From assembly GCF_002752675.1 (NCBI RefSeq), contig NZ_CP024608.1, positions 310,001 through 374,000 of the forward strand: a DNA stretch of 64,000 nt, written 5' to 3'. Under the pieces are notes generated by a model. That model made no database searches. It had not been told where the DNA came from and was given only the letters and a program-made list of their open reading frames with translations. Made by a program: the position numbers and the translations under genes. Source of the stretch: Massilia violaceinigra. GTDB lineage: Bacteria > Pseudomonadota > Gammaproteobacteria > Burkholderiales > Burkholderiaceae_D. The number at the start of each line of letters is the position of its first letter. Positions within the stretch are counted from its first letter, which is position 1. Shown here in pieces: positions 26,904 to 34,471 of the stretch.

Positions 26904-27266
26904 CTACAAGCCGCCGTTGCCGCCCATGCGGGAACGGCGGCGCAGCCGCGAGGCAGCCAGGCCATCGCGCACACGCCACCCGAGTGAGGCGATGGCCAGC
27001 CCGCTCAAGACCCAGCTGGCCCAGCCATGGTCCACGCGCACCAGTGCCGGCGGCAATGCCGCCCACGCCAGCAACTGCTGCCCCAGCAGCGCAAGGATGA
27101 TCCCCAGGTTGACGAACAGCACCACGTGCGCCGCGCGTTCGGTCGGCGGCAGCGTGCGGATATCCACCTCCAGCACCTGGTCGACCGTCGAGATCGCCAA
27201 TTCCAGTGCCAGCAGCGCGCCAATGACGCCGTGGCCGATGAGCGCGAGCAGAAAACCCGCTATCAT
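26904..27266 (-). CDS. Small hypothetical membrane protein
   Basis: The protein has 120 residues with three probable membrane helices (GFLLALIGHGVIGALLALELAI, VVLFVNLGIILALLGQQLLAW, WVLSGLAIASLGW) and a basic C-terminus. No family is recognised. It lies 17 bp downstream of the next gene on the same strand, so the two may be co-transcribed. Confidence 0.7.
   Translation of the reverse strand: MIAGFLLALIGHGVIGALLALELAISTVDQVLEVDIRTLPPTERAAHVVLFVNLGIILALLGQQLLAWAALPPALVRVDHGWASWVLSGLAIASLGWRVRDGLAASRLRRRSRMGGNGGL
26910..26941. terminator. Hairpin between convergent genes
   Basis: GCCGCCGTT (26910-26918) and AACGGCGGC (26933-26941) form a 9-bp stem just after the TonB receptor gene, inside the last codons of the opposite gene. 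Confidence 0.5.
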
Positions 27267-27283
27267 CCCGACTCCGGTGCAGG

Positions 27284-27751
27284 CTAGTCGCGCCGGATCA
27301 GCAAGGCGCCCGCCGCCAGGCCCAGCCCGAAAGCGCCGTAGACCAGCGCCAGCGAGGGCTGCGACAAGCGTTTTTCGTAGCCGGGCTTGAGGCGCTCGGG
27401 CGTCATCTGGTAATCGACGAAGCAGGCCACGGCCGAGGCGGCGGTGGCCGCTTGCAAGGTGGCGATCGGATCTTTCCTGTCGAGCTGGCGGCCCATCAGG
27501 CGCTCGAACAGCACGGCCCAGAAGGTCGCGCTGGCATGGTGGATCAGGTAGCCGGTCAGGGTGTAGCGCAAGGAGGCGCCGTCGCGGTGCGCGGCCTTCT
27601 CGCCCCAGATCCAGTGGCTGATGGCATTGGTCGGGCCGAAGCTGCTGCCGTCGGTTGCCTTGCCCAGGGCGGCCAGGGCGGCGCTCGAGAGCAGGCTGGC
27701 GGTGGCCCCCGAGACGAGGCCGCGTTGGGTTGCAGATTTCCAGGTATCCAT
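27284..27751 (-). CDS. Hypothetical membrane-associated protein
   Basis: The protein has 155 residues. It has hydrophobic segments at about 14-32, 70-90, 103-115 and 135-150. The phrases SFGPTNAISHWIWGEKAAHRDG and YTLTGYLIHHASATFWAVLFERL recur in conserved hypothetical proteins of proteobacteria, but I know no function. Divergent from the SDR gene with about 70 bp between them. Confidence 0.75.
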   Translation of the reverse strand: MDTWKSATQRGLVSGATASLLSSAALAALGKATDGSSFGPTNAISHWIWGEKAAHRDGASLRYTLTGYLIHHASATFWAVLFERLMGRQLDRKDPIATLQAATAASAVACFVDYQMTPERLKPGYEKRLSQPSLALVYGAFGLGLAAGALLIRRD

Positions 27752-27819
27752 GAATGTCCTCGTGGAATTAAATGAACGTGTTGTGTTGGCTCTATTGGTA
27801 TGAATGGTAAGGAGGTCGG

Positions 27820-29112
27820 ATGCGCATATTGCTGACAGGAGCGAGCGGGTTTATCGGCAGGCATCTGCTGAACGTGTTGCTTGCCGAGGGTTACTACGTG
27901 GTTGCGGCTGTGCGCAAGCCGCCCGCCGCCACGCACGCACGCCTGCGCTATATCGAAGCCGACTTCGTCAAGGATACCGATAAATCGGTCTGGCTGTCGC
28001 GCCTGGACGGCATCGATGTGGTGATCAACACGGTGGGCATTTTTCGCGAGCACGGCAAGCACACCTTCGCCACGGTTCACAGCGATACGCCGCGCGCCCT
28101 GTTTGCCGCCTGCGTCGAATCGGACGACGTGCGCATGGTGCTGCAGCTGTCCGCGCTGGGCGCCGACCAGCAGGCCGAGAGCGCCTATCACCTGAGCAAG
28201 AAAGCGGCCGACGATTACCTGGCGCTGCTGCCGCTGCGTTCGGCCATCCTGCAGCCGTCCCTGGTGTACGGCAAGGACGGGGTCAGCGCGCGCGTGTTCC
28301 GCACCCTTGCCAGCATGCCCTTGTGCGCCCGTTTCGGCAGCGCGCCGCAACTGGTGCAGCCGATCCATGTGGACGACGTGGTCAGCGCCATCGCCAGCCT
28401 GATCCGGCGCCCGCTGCCGGTCGGCCCGGGCGGCGCCACGGCCCAGCGCATCGCCCTGGTCGGCCCGGTCGCCATGCCGTTCACCGATTATCTGGCGGCA
28501 TTGCGCAGCGGCATGGGCCTGGGCAAGCTGCGCGTGCTGCGCTTGCCGGCCTGGTGCGGCAGCGCGCTGGCCGGGCTGGCGCGCCTGCTGCCGGGCAGCC
28601 TGCTCAACCGCGATGCCCTGCGCATGCTCGACCGCGGCAGCAGCGCCGATTCCGGCATGACGGTGCGCCTGATCGGCCGCCTGCCGCGCCCGGTCAGCAG
28701 CTTCATCGACGACCCCGCCGCCGAGCGCATGCAGGCCAAGCTGCACTGGCTGATGCCGCTGCTGCGCGTCTCCATCGCGGCGGTGTGGATTGCCACGGCG
28801 GCGGTGTCGGCCGGGCTGTATCCGGTCGAACAGAGCTACCAGTTGCTCGAACGCACAGGCGTGCCGCCCGCGCTGGCGCCGCTGATGCTGTACGGCGCCT
28901 GCGCGCTCGACCTGCTGATCGGCATCGGCATCCTGACCCTGAAACGGCGGCGCTGGCTGTGGGGCGCGCAACTGCTGCTGATCGGTTTCTATACGCTGGT
29001 GATCGCGTTCAAGCTGCCCGAATTCCTGCTTCATCCCTACGGTCCGCTGACCAAGAACCTGCCCATGCTGGCCGCCATCTGGCTCCTGTTTGAACTTGAT
29101 GAGGAAAAATAA
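27820..29112 (+). CDS. SDR-type NAD(P)-binding protein fused to a DoxX-like membrane domain
   Basis: The protein has 430 residues. The N-terminal atypical SDR domain has TGASGFIGRHLLN and a Ser-Tyr-Lys-like SAYHLSKKAADDYL. From about 310 on, four membrane helices (LLRVSIAAVWIATAAVSAGLYP, LAPLMLYGACALDLLIGIGILTL) match the DoxX-like/DUF4267-type tail. The fusion suggests a membrane-attached oxidoreductase or epimerase; the substrate is unknown. Its stop overlaps the next start by 1 bp (TAATG), then ATGA couples the third gene, so 27820-29812 is one operon. Confidence 0.87.
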   Translation: MRILLTGASGFIGRHLLNVLLAEGYYVVAAVRKPPAATHARLRYIEADFVKDTDKSVWLSRLDGIDVVINTVGIFREHGKHTFATVHSDTPRALFAACVESDDVRMVLQLSALGADQQAESAYHLSKKAADDYLALLPLRSAILQPSLVYGKDGVSARVFRTLASMPLCARFGSAPQLVQPIHVDDVVSAIASLIRRPLPVGPGGATAQRIALVGPVAMPFTDYLAALRSGMGLGKLRVLRLPAWCGSALAGLARLLPGSLLNRDALRMLDRGSSADSGMTVRLIGRLPRPVSSFIDDPAAERMQAKLHWLMPLLRVSIAAVWIATAAVSAGLYPVEQSYQLLERTGVPPALAPLMLYGACALDLLIGIGILTLKRRRWLWGAQLLLIGFYTLVIAFKLPEFLLHPYGPLTKNLPMLAAIWLLFELDEEK

Positions 29113-29576
29113 TGGACTACACGATCGTCAAATGGCTGCACATCCTGTCATCGACCTTTCTGTTCGGCACCGGCATCGGCTCGGCCTTCTACATGCTGTT
29201 CACCAGCCTGAGCCGCGACGTGCGCGCCATTGCCGTGGTCAGCCGCCACGTGGTGCTGGCCGACTGGATTTTTACCACCACCACCATCATCGTCCAGCCG
29301 GTCACCGGCCTGTACATGATCTACCTGGCCGGCTACCCCTTGAGGAGCGCCTGGATTGCGTGGTCGTTCGCCCTGTATTTCTTTGCCGGCGCCTGCTGGC
29401 TGCCGGTGGTATGGATGCAGCTGCGCATGCGCGACATGGCCCAGGTGGCCGCGCGCGACGGCACCGAGCTGCCGCCCCTGTACTGGCGCTACCTGCGCTT
29501 CTGGGTGCTGCTGGGGATTCCAGCCTTCTTCGCGCTGGTCATCATCTTCTGGCTGATGGTGGCCAAACCCGTATGA
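29112..29576 (+). CDS. DUF2269 family integral membrane protein
   Basis: The protein has 154 residues with four membrane helices: IVKWLHILSSTFLFGTGIGSAFYML, WIFTTTTIIVQPVTGLYMIYLAGY, WSFALYFFAGACWLPVVWMQLRM, FWVLLGIPAFFALVIIFWLMV. That layout and sequence are typical of DUF2269. It is commonly found next to DoxX/SDR fusions; the role is unknown. Translationally coupled on both sides. Confidence 0.9.
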   Translation: MDYTIVKWLHILSSTFLFGTGIGSAFYMLFTSLSRDVRAIAVVSRHVVLADWIFTTTTIIVQPVTGLYMIYLAGYPLRSAWIAWSFALYFFAGACWLPVVWMQLRMRDMAQVAARDGTELPPLYWRYLRFWVLLGIPAFFALVIIFWLMVAKPV

Positions 29577-29812
29577 GCGCGCCCATGACCCCGTACGCCA
29601 ATCTCTCGGGCGACTCCGGCGTGCAGGCTTACCGCATCGGCGCGCGCCAGATCGCCGTGCGGTTTGCCGGCGGCGCGGTGTATGTCTACACCCATGCCAG
29701 CGCCGGGCGCGAACATGTGGAGCAAATGAAACTGCTGGCGCAGGCGGGGCGGGGCCTGGCGACCTACATCAGCCAGCACGCGCACGACGCCTACGCCAGC
29801 AAGCAGCCCTAA
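29573..29812 (+). CDS. Small hypothetical cytosolic protein
   Basis: The protein has 79 residues; its ATG overlaps the DUF2269 stop (ATGA). DSGVQAYRIGARQIAVRFAGGAVYVYTHASAG resembles KTSC-like small beta domains without the diagnostic four-letter end. It is followed by a helical stretch. No signal or membrane segment. The stop overlaps the converging kinase stop by 4 bp. Confidence 0.7.
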   Translation: MSAPMTPYANLSGDSGVQAYRIGARQIAVRFAGGAVYVYTHASAGREHVEQMKLLAQAGRGLATYISQHAHDAYASKQP

Positions 29813-31122
29813 ACCACCGGCAAAGTCACGCGGAAGCAGCACCCTCCCGGCTCGCCCGCCAGGCAGCGCACCTCGCCGCCATGATGGCGCGCGATCTGGC
29901 GCACCAGACTGAGGCCCAGGCCGACCCCGCCGGCCGACTCGCTCGCCCCCGGCACCCGGTAAAACGGCTCGAAGATGCGTTCGCGCTCCGCCTCCGGCAC
30001 GCCGGGGCCGCTGTCGCAGACGTCGAGCACGATCGCTTCCTTGCCGTGCAGGCGCAGGCTGGCGTGCACGCCCGAGCCGGCGCCGTAGCGGCCCGCGTTT
30101 TCCAGCAGATTGCGTACCAGGCGCCGCAGCAGGCGTGCGTCGCCCGGCAGGGTCAGCGCCGCCGCTTCGAAGCTCGCGCCCACCCGCGTGCACTCCTCGG
30201 CCACGATGGCGGCCAGGTCGGCCGACTCGTCGCTGCGCGCCAGCTCGGCGGTGGTGTCGAGCCGGCTGGCCAGCAGGACTTCATCGATCAACTGATCGAG
30301 TTCGCCGATGTTGCGTGTGAGTTCGTCGCGAATCGCCGGCGCCGCCTGTTCCTGCATCAGTTCGACCGCCATGCGGATCCGCGCCAGCGGCGAGCGCAGT
30401 TCGTGCGAGGCGTTCGCCAGCAGATTTTTCTGCGCGCCGACCAGCGCCTCGATGCGCGCCGCCGCCTGGTTGAAGCTGGTGGCCAGGCGCGCCACTTCAT
30501 CCTTGCCTTCGACCGCGACGCGGGTGCCGAGCTGGCCGCCGCCCCAGGTTTCCACGCTCTCCTGCAAGCGTTCCAGGCGCCGCGTGAGACGCCGCACCGC
30601 CGGATAGGCGGCCACCGCCACCACCAGTGCGATCAGCACCAGCATCGCCAGCAGGCCGAGCGGGCCGCGCTTGCCGTAGGCGCGCTGGCCGACCAGCCAG
30701 CGGCCGTCCGGCAATTGCAAGGTGAACACTGCCATCGGTCCGAACAGCTTGGCGCCGCGCCGGGCCTTGGCCAGCGGCGGCAAGGGCTCGCCGGCGGCCG
30801 CGACCGGCTCACCGGCGCTCGTGTACAGCGCCAGGTCGGTTTGCAGGCGCTTGGCCCAGCGGGTCAGCGCGGCTTGCTGCTGAACACTCGACGCGCTGGC
30901 GGGCGGCAGCACGCTGGACGCCAGCTCGGCGATGGCTTCGTTGCCCGAGTTCAGGTGTTCCGGATCGTAGAGCCAGTGCGCCAGTCCGAACAGGAACGCC
31001 GCCAGCCCCAGGCTGATCAGCAGCGCACCGTACATGCGCAGGTACAGGCGGTGCGCTATCGAAAAACGCCCTCCGCGCGCTGCGCCGTCCGCGCACGCCG
31101 CCTTGCGCTCGCGCCTACGCAT
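29809..31122 (-). CDS. Membrane sensor histidine kinase
   Basis: The protein has 437 residues from ATG 31122, which overlaps the response regulator end by 8 bp. Two membrane helices (MYGALLISLGLAAFLFGLAHWL and LLAMLVLIALVVAVAAYPAV) flank a periplasmic sensor of about 110 residues. HAMP follows, then HisKA (ANASHELRSPLARIRMAVEL) and ATPase motifs (NLLENAGRYG, DSGPGVPEAE, GVGLGLSLVRQI). It pairs with the OmpR-type regulator just upstream. The adjacent CpxP/Spy-like gene suggests envelope or metal stress as signal, which is inference. Confidence 0.92.
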   Translation of the reverse strand: MRRRERKAACADGAARGGRFSIAHRLYLRMYGALLISLGLAAFLFGLAHWLYDPEHLNSGNEAIAELASSVLPPASASSVQQQAALTRWAKRLQTDLALYTSAGEPVAAAGEPLPPLAKARRGAKLFGPMAVFTLQLPDGRWLVGQRAYGKRGPLGLLAMLVLIALVVAVAAYPAVRRLTRRLERLQESVETWGGGQLGTRVAVEGKDEVARLATSFNQAAARIEALVGAQKNLLANASHELRSPLARIRMAVELMQEQAAPAIRDELTRNIGELDQLIDEVLLASRLDTTAELARSDESADLAAIVAEECTRVGASFEAAALTLPGDARLLRRLVRNLLENAGRYGAGSGVHASLRLHGKEAIVLDVCDSGPGVPEAERERIFEPFYRVPGASESAGGVGLGLSLVRQIARHHGGEVRCLAGEPGGCCFRVTLPVV

Positions 31123-31819
31123 CCTGGACCTTGGCGAACACATAGCCGGCGCCGCGCACGGTGATGATGCGCCGCGGGTGCTTGGGATCGTCCTCGATGG
31201 CCTGGCGCAGGCGTCCGATATGCACATCGATCGAGCGGTCGAACGGTTCCAGCGACTCGCCCTTGACAGCGTCGATCAGGTGTTCGCGCGAGAGCACGCG
31301 CCCGGCGCGCTCGGCCAGCGCCAGCAGCAGGTCGAACTGGTAGGCCGTCAGGCTGCGCGCCTGGCCATCGATGCTGACCTTGCGCGCGCCGGTATCGATC
31401 GCCAGGCGCCCGAACTGGCGCACGCTGGTCTCGGCCTCGGCCAGCTGGGGCCGGCGCAGCACGGCGCGCAGGCGCGCCAGCAGTTCGCGCGGCTCGAACG
31501 GCTTGGGCAGGTAGTCGTCGGCGCCCAGTTCCAGCCCCACCACGCGGTCGAGCGGGTCGCCCTTGGCGGTGAGCATGACAATCGGCACCGAGGCCAGCGG
31601 CGCGCCCAGGGCGCGGATGCGGCGGCACACCTCCAGGCCGTCGGCGTCGGGCAGCATCAGATCGAGCAGCACCAGCGCCGGCGCGTTCGACTGCAGCTCG
31701 GCCAGCCCGGCGGCGGCCGTGGTGGCGTGCGCCACCGTGTAACCGTTCTGCCCGAGGTAGGTGACGACCATGCCGGCCAGGCGCTCGTCGTCTTCGATCA
31801 TCAAAATGCGCGGAAGCAT
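31115..31819 (-). CDS. OmpR/PhoB-family response regulator
   Basis: The protein has about 234 residues from ATG 31819; the frame is open to 31867. The receiver has the acidic pocket IEDDERL and phospho-Asp in LVLLDLMLPDADG, with Lys in LPKPFEPRELLARL. The C-terminal winged helix reads LTAYQFDLLLALAERAGRVLSREHLID and VDVHIGRLRQAIEDDPKHPRRI. It probably controls itself, the kinase and perhaps the upstream CpxP/Spy-like gene. Confidence 0.93.
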   Translation of the reverse strand: MLPRILMIEDDERLAGMVVTYLGQNGYTVAHATTAAAGLAELQSNAPALVLLDLMLPDADGLEVCRRIRALGAPLASVPIVMLTAKGDPLDRVVGLELGADDYLPKPFEPRELLARLRAVLRRPQLAEAETSVRQFGRLAIDTGARKVSIDGQARSLTAYQFDLLLALAERAGRVLSREHLIDAVKGESLEPFDRSIDVHIGRLRQAIEDDPKHPRRIITVRGAGYVFAKVQDA

Positions 31820-31892
31820 GCTGGAGGTGACTTGTCGTCCAAAGTGTCGGAAGGCCCAAGGATACATGGCTCGGTGGATTCAGGGCAGGCGG

Positions 31893-32429
31893 TCATTGCA
31901 TGCGTTTTTTCATGTGCGCGGCGAAGCGCACGCGCTGCTCGGGGGTGAGCACGTCGGCCGCGTCCGCCACCGCTTCCAGGATGCGTTTGCTGACATGGTC
32001 GAGCCGCTGCACTTCATCCACGCGCAACTGTTCCAGGGCGACCCGGTCGATGGTCGGGGCCGATAACAGCGCGTGCGCCTTGTGGCGGCTGGCCTTGTGC
32101 TCGCGGTGCATCGGTTGCAGGTCGGCGAAGGCGGCTTTGGCGATGGCGGACAGGCGTGCCTTTTGCTCGGCCGTGCCGTCGCTCAGGAGGTGCTCGACCA
32201 TCCTGTCGATGTGCTTGGCGGCGTCGGCCGGGTCCATGGCGGCGAAATGGCCGCGGTGGCCGTGCATGCCGCGCCCTTCGCCGGCAAAGCTGGCGCCGGC
32301 CAGGGACATGGCGCCGGCGGCCAGCCCGAGGGCGGCGCCGACCAGCCAGCGGCGGCCGCGCCGCTTGGGTCCGTGCTCGCCGTCAGGGTGGCCGTGGTGG
32401 TGTGGGTGCGAATGTTTATGCGGATTCAT
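31893..32429 (-). CDS. CpxP/Spy-like periplasmic protein with His-rich N-terminus
   Basis: The protein has 178 residues. It begins with a His-rich cytosolic-side segment (HKHSHPHHHGHPDGEHG), which could bind metal. One signal or anchor helix (WLVGAALGLAAGAMSLAGASFA) and a helical domain of the Spy/CpxP/heavy-metal-sensor type follow (HIDRMVEHLLSDGTAEQKARL, DEVQRLDHVSKRILEAVADAADVLTPEQRVRFAAHM). These are chaperones or sensor modulators. It precedes the two-component genes on the same strand and may be part of their regulon. Confidence 0.82.
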   Translation of the reverse strand: MNPHKHSHPHHHGHPDGEHGPKRRGRRWLVGAALGLAAGAMSLAGASFAGEGRGMHGHRGHFAAMDPADAAKHIDRMVEHLLSDGTAEQKARLSAIAKAAFADLQPMHREHKASRHKAHALLSAPTIDRVALEQLRVDEVQRLDHVSKRILEAVADAADVLTPEQRVRFAAHMKKRMQ

Positions 32430-32552
32430 GGGCTGCCTTTCGTAAGTGCAAGACCAGGGTGGGCTCGCAGGGTTCCACTGTAGGCGGCGCCCCTGTCTGC
32501 TTCGTGTGCGGCCGGTAAAGTTTTGTAAAGCGGATGCTTGTGCACATTCGAC

Positions 32553-32572
32553 GTTTCCAATATTATGGAAAC
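32553..32572 (+). promoter_or_regulatory. Probable ArsR operator
   Basis: GTTTCCA-N6-TGGAAAC, a perfect 7-bp inverted repeat ending 19 bp before the arsR start. ArsR repressors bind such dyads in their own promoters and release on As(III). It also sits in the divergent region shared with the Spy-like gene. Confidence 0.7.
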
Positions 32573-32591
32573 ATCGAACATGGAGTCAAAG

Positions 32592-32912
32592 ATGGAAAAC
32601 AAAAACGCACTGGCGGCGCTGTCCGCGCTGGCCCAGGAATCGCGGCTGGCGGTGTTCCGGCTGCTGATCGAAGCGGGGCCGGGCGGCATGTCGCCGGGGC
32701 AGATCGGCGAGCGGCTCGGCATTGCGCCATCGTCGCTGTCGTTCCACCTTAAGGAACTGAGCCATGCCGGGCTGATCGCACCGACCCAGAGCGGGCGCTA
32801 CCTGATCTACGCGGCCCATATGCCGACCATGCAGGCGCTGATTGATTTTCTCACCGAAAACTGCTGCGGCGGCAATCCCTGCGGGCCGGACAGCGGCCCC
32901 ATGCTGGCATGA
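32592..32912 (+). CDS. arsR: ArsR-family metalloregulator
   Basis: The protein has 106 residues from ATG 32592 (GGAG 6 nt upstream); the frame is open to 32538. Winged helix LAQESRLAVFRLLIEAGPGGMSPGQIGERLGIAPSSLSFHLKELSHAGLIAPTQSGRYLIY. A Cys pair in ENCCGGNPCG near the C-terminus could bind As(III). Position at the head of aqpS-arsC, with a palindrome in its promoter, supports arsenic control. Overlaps aqpS by 4 bp. Confidence 0.9.
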   Translation: MENKNALAALSALAQESRLAVFRLLIEAGPGGMSPGQIGERLGIAPSSLSFHLKELSHAGLIAPTQSGRYLIYAAHMPTMQALIDFLTENCCGGNPCGPDSGPMLA

Positions 32913-33583
32913 CGCTGGCGCGCCGCCTGGTGGCGGAAGGGCTGGGCAGCGCCTTCCTGCTGGCGATCGTGGTCGGTTCGGGCATCATGGCCGAGCGCCT
33001 GGCGGGCGGCAACGTGGCGCTGGCGCTGCTGGCCAATGCCATCGCGACCGGGGCCGGGCTGGTGGCACTGATTCTCACCTTCGGCGCGGTGTCGGGCGCG
33101 CATTTCAATCCGCTGGTGAGCTTGTCGGCGGCTTGGCAAGGGCAGTTGCCGGCGGCCCAGCTCGTGCCCTACATCGCGGCGCAGCTGGCCGGCGCGCTGG
33201 CGGGCGTGATGGCCGCGCATGCGATGTTCGAGCTGCCGCTGCTGTCCGCATCGCTCCATGTGCGCACCGGTCCGTCCCAGTGGTGGAGCGAATTCGTGGC
33301 CAGTTTTGGCTTGCTGGGCGTCATTATCGGCTGTTCGCGCACCCGCCCCGGGGCCACGCCCTTCGCCGTGGCCGCCTACATCACGGCCGCTTACTGGTTC
33401 ACCGCGTCGACCTCGTTCGCCAATCCGGCGGTGACCCTGGCGCGCGCGGCGAGCGACACCTTTGCCGGCATCCGGCCGTCGGACACGCCGGGCTTCATCC
33501 TCGCCCAGCTGGCAGGGGCGGGCGCGGCGACGCTGCTGTTCTGCTGGCTGTACCGGCCCGCGCCGGATACCCGTTCCGATTGA
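32909..33583 (+). CDS. aqpS: Aquaglyceroporin-type channel of the ars cassette (AqpS-like)
   Basis: The protein has 224 residues with six membrane helices. Both MIP half-motifs are present, the first altered (GAHFNPLVSL, NPL instead of NPA) and the second FANPAVTLARA. In Sinorhizobium meliloti AqpS lets As(III) made by ArsC flow out, replacing a pump; the arsR-aqpS-arsC order here matches that model. Overlaps arsR by ATGA and ends 19 bp before arsC. Confidence 0.88.
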   Translation: MTLARRLVAEGLGSAFLLAIVVGSGIMAERLAGGNVALALLANAIATGAGLVALILTFGAVSGAHFNPLVSLSAAWQGQLPAAQLVPYIAAQLAGALAGVMAAHAMFELPLLSASLHVRTGPSQWWSEFVASFGLLGVIIGCSRTRPGATPFAVAAYITAAYWFTASTSFANPAVTLARAASDTFAGIRPSDTPGFILAQLAGAGAATLLFCWLYRPAPDTRSD

Positions 33584-33602
33584 CTTCATTCACTTCAAGA
33601 AA

Positions 33603-34091
33603 ATGCCCATGAAAAACGTCCTGTTCCTCTGCACCGGCAACTCGTGCCGCTCGATACTGGCCGAAGCGACCTTCAACCATCTGGCCCCGGCCGGCTGGCA
33701 TGCGGTCAGCGCCGGCAGCAAGCCGACCGGCGCGGTGCATCCGCGCTCGCTGGCCCTGCTGGCGCGCGAAGGCATTGCCAGCGAGGGCTATCACAGCAAG
33801 TCGTGGGGCACGCTGCCGGTCGTGCCCGACATCGTCATCACGGTCTGCGGCAGCGCGGCCGGGGAAACCTGTCCCGCCTATCTGGGACCGGTGCTGCGCG
33901 CGCACTGGGGCGTGGACGACCCGGCCCATGCCAGCGGCACCGACGCGCAGATCGACGCCAGCTTCATGCAGGCGTATGCCACCTTGCGCGCGCGCATCGA
34001 GGCGCTGTTTGCGCTGCCGGCGGCGACCCTGGATGGCGCGCCCGACGCCGTGAAACGCGAACTTGACCGGATCGGTACGTTGCACAAATAA
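33603..34091 (+). CDS. arsC: Arsenate reductase, low-MW phosphatase type
   Basis: The protein has 162 residues. The P-loop Cys motif CTGNSCRS (Cys10, Arg16) is at the N-terminus, as in thioredoxin- or mycothiol-linked ArsC enzymes. VPDIVITVCGSAAGETCPAYLG holds further Cys. It reduces arsenate to arsenite. HWGVDDPAHASGTDAQID is the typical late motif of the ArsC-LMWP group. Two starts (33603, 33609) are possible. Confidence 0.93.
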   Translation: MPMKNVLFLCTGNSCRSILAEATFNHLAPAGWHAVSAGSKPTGAVHPRSLALLAREGIASEGYHSKSWGTLPVVPDIVITVCGSAAGETCPAYLGPVLRAHWGVDDPAHASGTDAQIDASFMQAYATLRARIEALFALPAATLDGAPDAVKRELDRIGTLHK

Positions 34092-34115
34092 CCGGCAGTC
34101 GGGAACTCTACCGTA

Positions 34116-34130
34116 GTAACAAATTGTTAC
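34116..34130 (+). promoter_or_regulatory. 15-bp palindrome upstream of a small gene
   Basis: GTAACAA-A-TTGTTAC is a perfect 7-bp inverted repeat around one base, in the 140 bp between arsC and the gene at 34231. It is operator-like; the protein that binds it is unknown. Confidence 0.45.
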
Positions 34131-34164
34131 GTCTTGCCATTCAGTTAAAAAAGCTGGAGGTGCG

Positions 34165-34185
34165 ATGGCGAACGGTGTTGCCTAA
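34165..34185 (+). other. Possible six-codon leader ORF with hairpin
   Basis: CTGGAGGTGCG places an excellent ribosome site before ATG 34165, which codes Met-Ala-Asn-Gly-Val-Ala and stops. GCCTA (34180-34184) and TAGGC (34190-34194) form a small stem over its stop. It may be a leader peptide for the next gene or chance. Confidence 0.3.
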
Positions 34186-34230
34186 TAAGTAGGCATACCC
34201 TGAAGACAAGTAAGTTAATACGGGCAGCAA

Positions 34231-34455
34231 ATGAAATACCGGGGGAAGGAAGCACGCAAGGCCTACGGCATGTCGCGCATGGTCAAGGCGATCGACCGCG
34301 CCATCGACTCATCGTCCGATGAGGAGAAGGCACGGGCGGCGCGCTGGGCCTCGGCGTGGGGGGCGATCAGCGGGATTCACTCGCGCGGCATCCGGCTGCG
34401 CCGCACCGACCTGTTCAAGCAGCTGCCGCGCAGAAAGACGGCCTCCAACGCCTGA
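34231..34455 (+). CDS. Small basic hypothetical protein
   Basis: The protein has 74 residues, rich in Arg and Lys (YRGKEARKAYGMSRMVKAID, GIRLRRTDLFKQLPRRK), without signal or membrane segment. No family is recognised. It has a weak ribosome site of its own, and a six-codon ORF and a palindrome lie just upstream. Convergent with the beta-lactamase gene. Confidence 0.6.
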   Translation: MKYRGKEARKAYGMSRMVKAIDRAIDSSSDEEKARAARWASAWGAISGIHSRGIRLRRTDLFKQLPRRKTASNA

Positions 34456-34471
34456 CGCGCCGCCACGGCGG

